This document shows positions 1-7,852 of a DNA stretch of 36,060 nt, piece after piece. The stretch covers positions 1-36,060 of the forward strand of contig JADHWI010000024.1 of the NCBI GenBank assembly GCA_016783565.1. The letters run 5' to 3'. The translations under genes were made by a program, and so were the position numbers. The DNA is from Kiritimatiellia bacterium (lineage in GTDB: Bacteria; Verrucomicrobiota; Kiritimatiellia; UBA8416; JADHWI01). Each line of letters begins with the position of its first letter. The stretch's first letter is position 1. The notes beneath the pieces are model-generated. The model had not been told where the DNA came from. It made no database searches and saw only the letters and a list, made by a program, of their open reading frames with translations.

Positions 1-1
1 C

Positions 2-82
2 AACGCTCTACCACGCAAACTATTCGACGGCCTCTCAGCACAAGAACGGGTCGAACTATACTTCAAGGAGAAAGCAGCATGA
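2..82 (+). CDS. 3' end of an unidentified gene (possible integrase-core transposase tail)
   Basis: The window opens inside an open frame that runs to TGA at 80-82. Its last 26 codons read as a basic, coding-like tail (NALPRKLFDGLSAQERVELY then FKEKAA). The PRKLFDGLSAQE segment resembles the end of DDE/integrase-core transposases, where 'RPRK.LGGLTP.E' is common just before the C-terminus. That is a resemblance by eye only. The rest of the gene lies outside the window, so neither length nor catalytic residues can be seen. A 22-codon frame starting at 79 overlaps its stop codon but shows no protein-like character. Confidence 0.4.
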   Translation, partial: NALPRKLFDGLSAQERVELYFKEKAA

Positions 83-185
83 AAATCATCAGCCCTCTAT
101 ATCGGCTACACCGTGCATTTAATATTGCAAGTCAGGATCGAAAATAATAACGTTTGATTAAAATAACGCACGAAAAGTGTTGCTT

Positions 186-213
186 TCGACATGTCGGATA
201 GGGTAATTATGCT
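186..213 (+). promoter_or_regulatory. Putative sigma-70-type promoter of rpoD
   Basis: TCGACA (186-191, 5/6 to the -35 consensus), a 16-nt spacer and TATGCT (208-213, 4/6 to the -10 consensus) stand upstream of the chosen rpoD start at 276. This gives a leader of about 55 nt. The position suits the gene, and no other promoter-like pair stands out in 83-275. The match is only moderate. Confidence 0.35.
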
Positions 214-275
214 TGCTTCTTATATGGCGAATTGTGTCCAAAATCAGTGATGAATGGGGTTTGATTCATATTCCA

Positions 276-2480
276 ATGGCGAAATCAACGTCGAAAACCA
301 AGTCGGTGACGCGCTCACGTAAGGTCGCGTCAGGGAAAACTAAACCGAAAACCACGGCAGGCAAGAAAACTGCCTCAAAATCGAGCGTAGCCGCCAGCAA
401 GGCTGGTTCGAAGAAAAAAGCAGCCAAGAAGACCTCGGCAGTCAAGAAGACAGCGGCAGTCAAGAAGACAGCGGCAGTCAAGAAGACAGCGGCAAAGGTC
501 AAGAAGACAGCGGTAAAGGTCAAGAAGACCTCGGCAGCAGTCAAGAAAGCGTCCAAGAAGAAAGTTTCTAAGGTATCTCCTGTAAAGAAGGTGTCTTCGA
601 AAAAGGTGGCAGCCGAAAAAAAGACCACGGCCAGGAAGCCCGGCACGCGGAAGAAATCTGAGCGGGCAAAGTCCAAGGTGGAAAAGCCAGAGGTTGAAGA
701 GCACATTGAGGAAGAGGCCTCCGAGGACGAAGAGGAGTCGGACGAGCCTAAAGAAGTCCTCATGGGCGGGGAAGAGGACGAGGTCAGTGCGCATGCTGAG
801 GCCGACCGGATGGCAAAGCAGGTAGATTCCGGAAAGGCTGCGAAAACGGGTCCTTTGACGCGCGAAGAGCGTAATGAGAAGATCAAAGAACTGATCAAGT
901 TGGCTGAAACTCAGGGGTATCTGACCTTTGAGGACATTAACGAGAATCTTCCTGATAATGTCATCACGGCCGATGAGCTGGAGTCCTATCTTTCCTTGCT
1001 GCGCGGCATGGACATTGAGATCATCGAGTCCAGCGACGTTGATAAATATCAAAAGCAGGTTCAGAAGACGCAGGCCACGACCCGGCAGCAGAAGCTGGAC
1101 TTCTTTGACGATCCGATTCGCATGTATCTCCATCAGATGGGGCAGGTCCCTCTTTTGGCTCGTGAAGAGGAAGTGGAGATTTGTAAGCGTATCGAAAAGG
1201 CTGAAATTGGTGTTCGTAAGACCTTTGATGGGTTCGGTTTTGCTTGCGAGATGTATTTGGTGTTGCTTGACCGTCTGGAGAATGGGGATGAGCGCTTTGA
1301 TCGCGTTGTGCATGATAAGTTTGTAGACAGCCGTGAGAATTATTTGGAGAAGCTCCCCAAGTTGCGCAAGAAGGTGCTCGTGTTGCACGAGCGTCTACAG
1401 ACGCATTTTATTGCTCTACAGGGGCGCGGTCTGAACGCGCAGCAGCGCGCCCGCAAGGAAATGGCGGTTGAGCATAACCGTGAGCTTCTGGCAAAATCAT
1501 TCAAGACGTTCCACTTTAAGCAGAAGGTCATTGAGGGCATGGCGGAGGAGGGCGAGCGTGCAGAGTGGTGGCCGTACCGCGTAGCGCTGGGCCAAAAAGC
1601 CAAGCTGATGAAGTCCCGAAAAGGAAAGAAGCGTGATGACGGTTTGCGTGAAGTGAACGCTAAGCTTCGCGAGTACGAACGGCGCTATTGTATGGATACC
1701 GATACGGTGGTGGTACAGGCGACCTTTATGCGCAAATCTATGCGTGAAGGGCATCAGGCTCGGACTGAAATGGTTGAGGCCAATCTTCGCCTGGTGATCA
1801 GCATCGTCAAGAAGTACATGAACCGTGGACTTTCTTTCCTGGATCTAATCCAGGAGGGGAACACCGGTTTGATGAAAGCGGTTGAGAAGTTTGAGTACCG
1901 TCGTGGCTACAAGTTCAGCACGTATGCAACGTGGTGGATTCGTCAGGCGGCGACGCGTGCAATTGCGGACCAGGCTCGGACTATTCGAATTCCGGTTCAC
2001 ATGATTGAGACGATCAACAAGCTGATTCGTGTTCAGAAAAAGCTGGTGCAGGAGTTGGGGCGTGAGCCGACGCCTGAGGAAGCGGCCGAGGAAATGGATT
2101 TGCCGGTTGAGCGGGTGCGTGCCGTCTACAAGATGGCTCAGCAGCCTATCTCGCTGCAGAGTCCCGTAGGTGACGGTGAGGATGCGCATTTTGGCGATTT
2201 TATCGAAGATAAATCTGCCGAGAATCCATCCGAAATGACGGCCTACAGTATGTTAAAAGATCGTCTTCACGAAGTGCTTGATACGTTGACCGAACGCGAA
2301 CAGGCTGTCCTTGATTACCGGTTTGGGCTGACGGACGGGTATTCCCGGACGCTCGAAGAGGTGGGCAAGGAGTTTGATGTTACACGTGAACGTATCCGGC
2401 AGATCGAAGCCAAGGCTCTTAGAAAGCTACGGCATCCGACACGGTTGAGGAAGCTCGAAGGGTTCCTCGAAATGAAATAG
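276..2480 (+). CDS. rpoD: Primary RNA polymerase sigma factor (RpoD/SigA) with a Lys/Ala-rich N-terminal extension
   Basis: This is the housekeeping sigma factor that directs RNA polymerase to -35/-10 promoters. From the ATG at 276 it is 734 aa. Residues about 2-136 are a Lys/Ala/Ser/Thr-rich, histone-H1-like tail with repeated AVKKTA units. A short acidic patch follows at about 140-170. Next come region 1.1 (about 195-255), region 1.2 ([16 protein letters not shown], about 279), a non-conserved spacer, region 2 ([12 protein letters not shown], then the [12 protein letters not shown] core, about 500-575), region 3, and region 4.2 with the helix-turn-helix ([20 protein letters not shown], about 692-711). 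A TTG at 213 is in frame and would add 21 residues, but these look unlike sigma factors. The ATG opening MAKST is preferred, although no strong ribosome site precedes it. The RRM gene follows after 72 nt. Confidence 0.96.
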   Translation: MAKSTSKTKSVTRSRKVASGKTKPKTTAGKKTASKSSVAASKAGSKKKAAKKTSAVKKTAAVKKTAAVKKTAAKVKKTAVKVKKTSAAVKKASKKKVSKVSPVKKVSSKKVAAEKKTTARKPGTRKKSERAKSKVEKPEVEEHIEEEASEDEEESDEPKEVLMGGEEDEVSAHAEADRMAKQVDSGKAAKTGPLTREERNEKIKELIKLAETQGYLTFEDINENLPDNVITADELESYLSLLRGMDIEIIESSDVDKYQKQVQKTQATTRQQKLDFFDDPIRMYLHQMGQVPLLAREEEVEICKRIEKAEIGVRKTFDGFGFACEMYLVLLDRLENGDERFDRVVHDKFVDSRENYLEKLPKLRKKVLVLHERLQTHFIALQGRGLNAQQRARKEMAVEHNRELLAKSFKTFHFKQKVIEGMAEEGERAEWWPYRVALGQKAKLMKSRKGKKRDDGLREVNAKLREYERRYCMDTDTVVVQATFMRKSMREGHQARTEMVEANLRLVISIVKKYMNRGLSFLDLIQEGNTGLMKAVEKFEYRRGYKFSTYATWWIRQAATRAIADQARTIRIPVHMIETINKLIRVQKKLVQELGREPTPEEAAEEMDLPVERVRAVYKMAQQPISLQSPVGDGEDAHFGDFIEDKSAENPSEMTAYSMLKDRLHEVLDTLTEREQAVLDYRFGLTDGYSRTLEEVGKEFDVTRERIRQIEAKALRKLRHPTRLRKLEGFLEMK
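421..560 (+). repeat. In-frame 18/21-bp tandem repeats in rpoD
   Basis: The sequence coding for the Lys-rich sigma tail contains successive near-identical 18-bp units (gcggcagtcaagaagaca), then 21-bp variants carrying an extra codon (gcggcaaaggtcaagaagac). Each unit encodes AVKKTA or AKVKKTA. All units are multiples of three, so changes in copy number would preserve the frame. The repeats probably arose by slippage or unequal recombination. Confidence 0.8.
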
Positions 2481-2552
2481 GACAGTCCGGCACCGGGAGC
2501 CGTTGTCACGAGATAACCCAATATCCCGTACCCAGAACCAAAGGAGAGATAC

Positions 2553-2963
2553 ATGGAAGCCTTTAGTATTATAGAGAAGGCAATTTACGCACTGGCAGGA
2601 CTTATTGTTGGCCTTTTGGCTGGACGCTATGCCCCGCTCGGATTGACGTCTAAGAGCCCCAGGGGGGGCAAGGGCCGCAAGCCCGGCAAGGTCGTGCGCC
2701 GAGGCGAGGGTGTCGAAATGTACGTCGGAAATCTGGCCTATAGCGTGTCTCGACGTGATCTTGAACGCGCTTTTGGTGATTCAGGACAGGTCGTGGATGT
2801 GCGCATTATCCGAAATAAAATGAATGGCAAATCCAAGGGGTATGGTTTTGTTGAAATGGCAGACCAGAAGTCCGCTAAGGCTGCGGTGCGAAGCTTGAAT
2901 GGTAAGGAAATCAAGGGACGTGCCGTTGTGGTCAAGGAAGCGCGCTCCAGCGCTCGTGACTGA
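2553..2963 (+). CDS. RRM-type RNA-binding protein with an N-terminal membrane segment
   Basis: This 136-aa protein ends in a single bacterial-type RNA-recognition motif, residues about 56-132. The RNP2 motif is MYVGNLAY (56-63) and RNP1 is KSKGYGFVEM, so it should bind single-stranded RNA. Ahead of the RRM are a hydrophobic stretch (about 11-30, ALAGLIVGLLAG) and a basic linker (SPRGGKGRKPGKVVRR). This is unusual, because most bacterial RRM proteins are about 80-110 aa and soluble. The chosen start has a good ribosome site (AAAGGAGAG at 2540-2548). An in-frame ATG at 2718 opens the RRM directly and follows GAGGCGAGGG, so a soluble short form is possible. The gene lies 72 nt after rpoD and is closed by a terminator at 3000-3059, suggesting read-through from rpoD. 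Confidence 0.88.
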   Translation: MEAFSIIEKAIYALAGLIVGLLAGRYAPLGLTSKSPRGGKGRKPGKVVRRGEGVEMYVGNLAYSVSRRDLERAFGDSGQVVDVRIIRNKMNGKSKGYGFVEMADQKSAKAAVRSLNGKEIKGRAVVVKEARSSARD

Positions 2964-2999
2964 ATCAACATGCGTGGGCGCTCATAACGTTCATGGATT

Positions 3000-3059
3000 A
3001 ACCCGCTTTTTGCCCGTCTGTAGTCTTTGGCTTAGGCGGCTACAGAAAGCGGGTTTTTT
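3000..3059 (+). terminator. Strong intrinsic terminator after the RRM gene
   Basis: AACCCGCTTT (3000-3009) pairs with AAAGCGGGTT (3046-3055). An inner stem CTGTAG (3018-3023) with CTACAG (3040-3045) stacks directly on the outer one. The 3' arm runs into six T residues (3054-3059). It lies between a plus-strand gene and a convergent minus-strand gene. The A-rich 5' flank is weak, so it should work mainly on plus-strand transcripts. Confidence 0.88.
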
Positions 3060-3076
3060 GTATAATGGCACCAGCC

Positions 3077-3622
3077 TTACGCCAGCACTAATCCATCGGC
3101 AACGGCCTGCATGGCCTTTGGGCTGTCGATGAGTTCGATGAATCGAAGGGCGAACTCAAACGCGGTTCCGGGGCCCTGGCTGGTTACAATCCTACCGTCT
3201 ACAACGACTCGGCTGTTGCTTTCCCGCGGAGCGGTCAGTTGATCGCGGACGCCCGGGTGGCACGTCACAAGTTTTTCTTCGAGTATGCCTGCGCTTTGCA
3301 GCACCAGCGGACCTGCGCAGATGGCGCCGATCCATTTTGCATGGTCAGAGAATGTTCGTATGGCTTCCAGGACTCCCTGGTGCTTCTGTAAACGCTGGGT
3401 GCCGCCCATGCCTCCCGGGATGAGCAGGACGTCATAATCCGTCGGATCAATGGCGTCAAATGTTTTGTCGGCAAGGAGACGTACACCACGTGATGCGGTG
3501 ATTTCACTATTGTCAATTGACGCCATGGTAACATTCCAGGCTGCTCGCCGCAGCACATCGACAATGATTACCGTTTCCATTTCCTCGATGCCGTCTGCCA
3601 GTAGGATGAGTGCTTCAGCCAT
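3077..3622 (-). CDS. DJ-1/PfpI family protein (DJ-1 subgroup)
   Basis: This 181-aa protein matches the DJ-1/ThiJ subgroup over its full length. The family pattern GIEEMETV is at residues 11-18, with Glu16 in the position of human DJ-1 Glu18. The nucleophile elbow AICAGP contains Cys102, aligning with DJ-1 Cys106. Residues 151-159 (SQGPGTAFE) match the DJ-1 'SRGPGTSFE' strand. The family covers deglycase/glyoxalase-like and redox-sensing proteins, and the exact reaction here is not determined. A clear AAGGAGGG ribosome site stands 6 nt before the ATG. The gene is convergent with the RRM gene, and the GT9 gene upstream ends 40 nt away on the same strand. Confidence 0.92.
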   Translation of the reverse strand: MAEALILLADGIEEMETVIIVDVLRRAAWNVTMASIDNSEITASRGVRLLADKTFDAIDPTDYDVLLIPGGMGGTQRLQKHQGVLEAIRTFSDHAKWIGAICAGPLVLQSAGILEEKLVTCHPGVRDQLTAPRESNSRVVVDGRIVTSQGPGTAFEFALRFIELIDSPKAMQAVADGLVLA

Positions 3623-3662
3623 GTCTATCCCTCCTTGGTGATGGGGTTGATGTGCACGGATT

Positions 3663-4802
3663 TCATTTTAGTGCTGCGACCAAAGCGGTTTCAACACTTT
3701 CAACTGTGATTTGTTGGAGGCAGGCAATAGTGTGGCAGGGCTTATGGTAACCGAACATGCAGCAGGGACGACAGGGGACTTGTGTGGTAACAACGCGATG
3801 GATGGCTCCGTAAGCGCCCCATTTATTTTCATCAGAGGGACCGAAGATAACGACGGTTGGTGTGCCCACGGCCACGGCCAGGTGTGCCAGCCCGGAATCG
3901 GCTCCAACGAAGACATCGCTGTCTCGTATCCAGGCGGCTGTAACGGCGAGTGGTGTATGATCCAGCATGGATATGGAATCTTCCGGTCCGAGCTGTGCAC
4001 GGGATCGCAGGCGTTGCACCAGGAGTGTTTCGGCATGCGTTCCCACAAACACTATGAAGCATTGGTGGTCCCGAACCATGCGAGTGAGCAGTGCTGCCAT
4101 TTTTGACTCGCCCCACTGTTTGTACGAAACGCTGCTGCCTGGATGTACCACAAGAAGGGGACGCTTTCCTTGCGTTTTGGCATCTATGCTGCACATGCTT
4201 TCTGAGGAGCTTTCAGGAATGTTCCTGGCGAGATGACCGTTGATGGGGCCTACGTCTGGAATCTGGAGAGGAGTCAAGAGTGCGGCGAACTGATCGGGTT
4301 CCGGTCCGCTGCACAGGTAATTGACCAGGTGGGTGTACAGTGCGTTCCTGGTTGGATTGATGTTGAATCCGATACGGACCTGTGCACCGCTCAGCCATCC
4401 GAAAAAGGCCGAAAAATGATGGAACTGTTCGGTGTCGATTGCAATATCGTATGGTTGCTTGATGAGCCGTGCCAGAAAGGAGAAGGGGTTTGTGTCATAT
4501 GTTATGATTTTGTCTACATGACCCGCGAGGGAGGCAATGTCACGGTTCCGTCGTTCGCACACGAGTTCGATCTCAGCGTTCGGAAACGCGTCTCTGAGGG
4601 CACTCAGTACCGGTTGAAGGAGGATCATGTCGCCCATGCCTCCGGGTCGAACCACAAGCACTCGCTTAATATTCTCGCCCCGAATGGGTTCCAGATGTAT
4701 TTCGCGTCCAGCCCAGTAGGCCAGTCGTCCTGCCATGCGACAGGCGAGCGCGCCCACAGTGGCATCGAACAACTTAAGCATGGATGTCGGGACGGATAAC
4801 AT
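3663..4802 (-). CDS. Glycosyltransferase family 9 (heptosyltransferase-like)
   Basis: This GT-B fold glycosyltransferase is of the ADP-heptose:LPS heptosyltransferase family (GT9), probably acting on lipopolysaccharide or another cell-envelope glycan at the cytoplasmic face. The N-terminal domain opens with VLVVRPGGMGDMILLQPVLS, the GT9 signature. The C-terminal donor domain carries LLVVHPGSS and FVGADSGLAHLAVAVGTPTV followed by IFGPSD. Close to the end is a Cys cluster (VPCRPCCMFG...C...C) often seen in GT9 enzymes. The start at 4802 is chosen because AGGAG lies 8 nt before it. A longer start at 4868 lacks this, and an ATG at 4781 sits inside the previous stop. The start overlaps the end of the upstream membrane-protein gene, implying translational coupling. 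The sugar and acceptor cannot be told. Confidence 0.9.
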   Translation of the reverse strand: MLSVPTSMLKLFDATVGALACRMAGRLAYWAGREIHLEPIRGENIKRVLVVRPGGMGDMILLQPVLSALRDAFPNAEIELVCERRNRDIASLAGHVDKIITYDTNPFSFLARLIKQPYDIAIDTEQFHHFSAFFGWLSGAQVRIGFNINPTRNALYTHLVNYLCSGPEPDQFAALLTPLQIPDVGPINGHLARNIPESSSESMCSIDAKTQGKRPLLVVHPGSSVSYKQWGESKMAALLTRMVRDHQCFIVFVGTHAETLLVQRLRSRAQLGPEDSISMLDHTPLAVTAAWIRDSDVFVGADSGLAHLAVAVGTPTVVIFGPSDENKWGAYGAIHRVVTTQVPCRPCCMFGYHKPCHTIACLQQITVESVETALVAALK

Positions 4803-7734
4803 CAGTTGTGCTCCTGCTGCGTTTGCGTCTTTTCGTCCAGAGAATGACTGCACCGACTGCGGTTCCACACAGGGTCAACAGTCGGCCCACATTGTCAGAC
4901 AGAACATACCCATAGTAAAGCTCGACTTGCTTCTGGTTTGGAATCACCAGCATGAAGTTAGGGGTGACTCTGTAGACCTTGTCTGCGCCACGAACCTTCC
5001 AGTTTGGAAAATAGTTACACTTAATGATATGGGGTTTGCCGATGGCAGTGGTTTCGAATGTGATGCGGTGAGCGCTCACGTTTTCTCGAATCACGGGTGT
5101 AGAGTTTGTAATCCACGCGGTGTTCGCAGCCACAAGGTGCTCTGTGAGTTGAATGTTGAAGGCGCTTTGATCGATGATGGGCGAAAAGGTTTCGGAGTGC
5201 TGATTGGGGTGCAGCAGGATCACTGGTTTGCTCAGGCGATTGGTGTGAGTGAGCCATTGTAGCCCGTCTGCTGCTGGTGTTTTGCTTTGGGCTGCAGTGG
5301 GTGTCTCGTTCAGCACCACAACATATCGTCCTTCATGCCCTTCGTGTTCGAAAAGGGTCCAGCTTTCAACCGCATTCAACGTGCGCCAATCGGGATGGTT
5401 GCTGAACATGGCGCGGGTTCGATCGCCGCGAGCGATAAAATGTTTCACATTGAAGAGCGCCAGGTGCTGTGTTGCGCGGTGGATGTTTTGTGTCGTGGAT
5501 TCAACCAGCGGTGGCGCGCCGGCGTAGGATTCCGATGTTTCGCTCTGGATATAGTAGGCAGCGTAACTGCCCTGTGCAGAGTTGACGATGCCACCCTCCA
5601 GTATTGGCTTGTTGATAAGGTAGGGGACACATTCGAAGACGCGTGATGAGCCCAGGCTGCTGTTTGTGTCGTGCAGGTCGTTGGCTAATCGCCCTGGGGT
5701 TCCGTCCAGGGGTAACACCAGTTTTTCGAGCACTGACCAGCGTGGCTTGCATTGCAGCCCGCCATGGTTCCATTCCGCCCATAAACGCACATCATTCGGC
5801 TGGTCGATACCAAAGGTTAGCGCGATCAGAAGTGCTGCGGTTATGATAAGAGGACGCCCGGGAATTTTGTGGATCAAGAGGGCCAGGCCGCCCGCACCGA
5901 GGACCAGCAGGGAAAAGGCAAAGAATGGCCATAGGCGAATGTTGACGAAAACAGGCGAAAGGTCAAACCCGTAGACAAATAGCAGTCCGCTCCAGATGCA
6001 CATCCATAGTGGCATGAGAAGAAAACGAAAGCTGCGAGTGAACAGGGCTGCCACCAGACCGCCCGCAGCGAAAGGCAATAACGCCCAGAGGTAGAGAGGG
6101 ATACTTGACCAGAGATCAACATCCCAGTTCGTGCCGAAATCGACTGCGTACTGTCGCTTAGCCACAAGAGGCACCAGCCACCAGGCCATGAGCAGGCACC
6201 CCGTGATGCCCTCGATGGCAATGACCCGCAGTGCGCGAATGAATCCGGATCGGATGAATAGAAACGGGATAAAGCACACCATCAGTGCGGCTATGAGAGA
6301 GGTGAAGAAATGTGAGGCGATCAGCATACAGAGCAGCAGAATGGTGCGTACACGGATGCGCCCGGTTTCGGCATCGTGCAACGTGCTTCCCAGGAAGAAG
6401 AGCATGATGGAGAAGCTGAGGCTATTGGCAATCATGCCCGAGAGTGTGCTGTATGCATTGACGCCCCACATGGTGTGGCTATGGTCAAAGAGGAAGGGAA
6501 CAGTGGCTATCGCCATCAGCAAGGGGCCGGGATGGTGTAGCTTCAGTGCACGTCCCCAGTATAATGCGGCGAAGGGGAGCAGGAGCATCCCGATGATGCA
6601 GCTTAGTTTGATGGCAACATTCATTGGTATGATGAGTGATGCGACGGCTGCCATCAGATAGGGCAGGGGGAAGTAGAATTGGAATAGCGGGAAGCCCCCC
6701 CACCATCCTGGAGCCCATGAGATGATACGTCCATGTGTCAGCAAGGAGTGTTTGAGCTGTGCAGCCATGGCGCTGTGCGCCACCGTGTCCCCGCCGGCGA
6801 TGGCAGTGTTTGAGAAAATAGAATGCACATCCAGGTGATCAAGAATGAACCACATGAGAATAACGATGATACCGCATGAACCGAGCCAACCGATCGCTTT
6901 TGGAATGGCCCGTTCGCGTCGATGAAGGAATGGTTGCGCAACAATCCATATTACCCAAAGAAGGTTGAGCACCCCGATAGGAATGAGCCAGGTCAACGGG
7001 TCTGCCTGAAGTAGGTTCTGGTGCTTCTGAATGGAGAGTAATTCATCTGCTACGATGGTTTGATGTTGTCCGTTTTCTGTCCATTCTGCAACCGCAAAGC
7101 AGCGATACCGACTGCCGGGCAGGCCGTGTGCATTGTGTAAAGTGAAGGGTGCATACTCTTTCGTATCGAGATGGGTCTCAATTTGCTGTACAGGCCTATC
7201 GCACGTTAGTTCGTCCGGCAAATGAAGTTGCACGGTGCAGTGGATGGTTTGTGAACTCTCTGCATGCACCACGAGTTCGCCGGTTTCGCCCCGCTTAAGG
7301 GGTGAGGTGTTTACCGTCAATTTTATCGGGAGCTTTTTAGGGGGAGGGGCGGCTTCCGTTGTGAAGGTGACGACATTGACTTTGGATAAGGGGTATCCCT
7401 TGGCATCGGTGTAACGTATGCGCGAAACGACGGGATAAGTTCCAGGCAGTGCAGGTGATGGGCCTAAAGAGAGGGAGATGTTGGTCGTTTGTCCTGACGG
7501 CAGATGCGCGATAGTGGTTGATTGAAATGTGGTCTTGTTGAAGGTGGTATGGATGTGCAGTTGTTTTGCGGTCTCGTTGCCCCAGTTGTACGCCTCAACT
7601 GTTGCCGCGACTGTATTGGATTGCACGGTGATTGCCGTGTCCAGCCGCAGTGCGATACGCGCCTCCACAGCGGCATCCAGCATGCTGAAGACGATAACGA
7701 AAAGAACCCACACCCGTTTCATATGGCGCATCAT
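4774..7734 (-). CDS. Large membrane protein, GT-C-like (PTPS-related membrane domain family)
   Basis: This protein of about 986 aa has a signal peptide (MKRVWVLFVIVFSMLDA), then two beta-rich CARDB/Ig-like segments to about residue 235, two membrane helices, and a periplasmic loop. That loop carries GGDTVAHSAMAAQL and GWWGGFPLFQFYFPLPYL. About ten more helices follow, then a large extracytoplasmic C-terminal domain and a final helix. The GGD..H and GG.P....PLPY motifs are those of the '6-pyruvoyl-tetrahydropterin synthase-related' membrane family. Despite its name, that family looks like a GT-C polyprenyl-phosphate-sugar glycosyltransferase with an Asp in the first outer loop. The next gene downstream is a GT9 enzyme, overlapping by 29 nt, so both probably build one envelope glycan. 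The start is uncertain: TTG 7758 and ATG 7734, 7731 or 7722 are all in frame, none with a clear ribosome site. Confidence 0.78.
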   Translation of the reverse strand: MMRHMKRVWVLFVIVFSMLDAAVEARIALRLDTAITVQSNTVAATVEAYNWGNETAKQLHIHTTFNKTTFQSTTIAHLPSGQTTNISLSLGPSPALPGTYPVVSRIRYTDAKGYPLSKVNVVTFTTEAAPPPKKLPIKLTVNTSPLKRGETGELVVHAESSQTIHCTVQLHLPDELTCDRPVQQIETHLDTKEYAPFTLHNAHGLPGSRYRCFAVAEWTENGQHQTIVADELLSIQKHQNLLQADPLTWLIPIGVLNLLWVIWIVAQPFLHRRERAIPKAIGWLGSCGIIVILMWFILDHLDVHSIFSNTAIAGGDTVAHSAMAAQLKHSLLTHGRIISWAPGWWGGFPLFQFYFPLPYLMAAVASLIIPMNVAIKLSCIIGMLLLPFAALYWGRALKLHHPGPLLMAIATVPFLFDHSHTMWGVNAYSTLSGMIANSLSFSIMLFFLGSTLHDAETGRIRVRTILLLCMLIASHFFTSLIAALMVCFIPFLFIRSGFIRALRVIAIEGITGCLLMAWWLVPLVAKRQYAVDFGTNWDVDLWSSIPLYLWALLPFAAGGLVAALFTRSFRFLLMPLWMCIWSGLLFVYGFDLSPVFVNIRLWPFFAFSLLVLGAGGLALLIHKIPGRPLIITAALLIALTFGIDQPNDVRLWAEWNHGGLQCKPRWSVLEKLVLPLDGTPGRLANDLHDTNSSLGSSRVFECVPYLINKPILEGGIVNSAQGSYAAYYIQSETSESYAGAPPLVESTTQNIHRATQHLALFNVKHFIARGDRTRAMFSNHPDWRTLNAVESWTLFEHEGHEGRYVVVLNETPTAAQSKTPAADGLQWLTHTNRLSKPVILLHPNQHSETFSPIIDQSAFNIQLTEHLVAANTAWITNSTPVIRENVSAHRITFETTAIGKPHIIKCNYFPNWKVRGADKVYRVTPNFMLVIPNQKQVELYYGYVLSDNVGRLLTLCGTAVGAVILWTKRRKRSRSTTDVIRPDIHA

Positions 7735-7852
7735 AGACGGCTTGGCCGTGTGAGGCAATTCACTTCAGTGTCTTGTTCGCGAGACCAGGTGGGCGCATTT
7801 ATTCTGTGCGAAGCCGAAGTAGACCTTTTGTGCTGTATTCCGGTTTGCGGGA

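Noticed and set aside
79-147. 22-codon frame whose ATG overlaps the stop of the first partial gene
   Set aside because: It is very short, with no recognisable sequence and no downstream partner. The ATGA overlap is likely chance.
266-1388. Long minus-strand open frames opposite rpoD (to 210 and 337 codons)
   Set aside because: They are antisense to a clearly identified sigma factor. Their long open stretches come from the Lys-codon repeats, and they have no domain or ribosome site.
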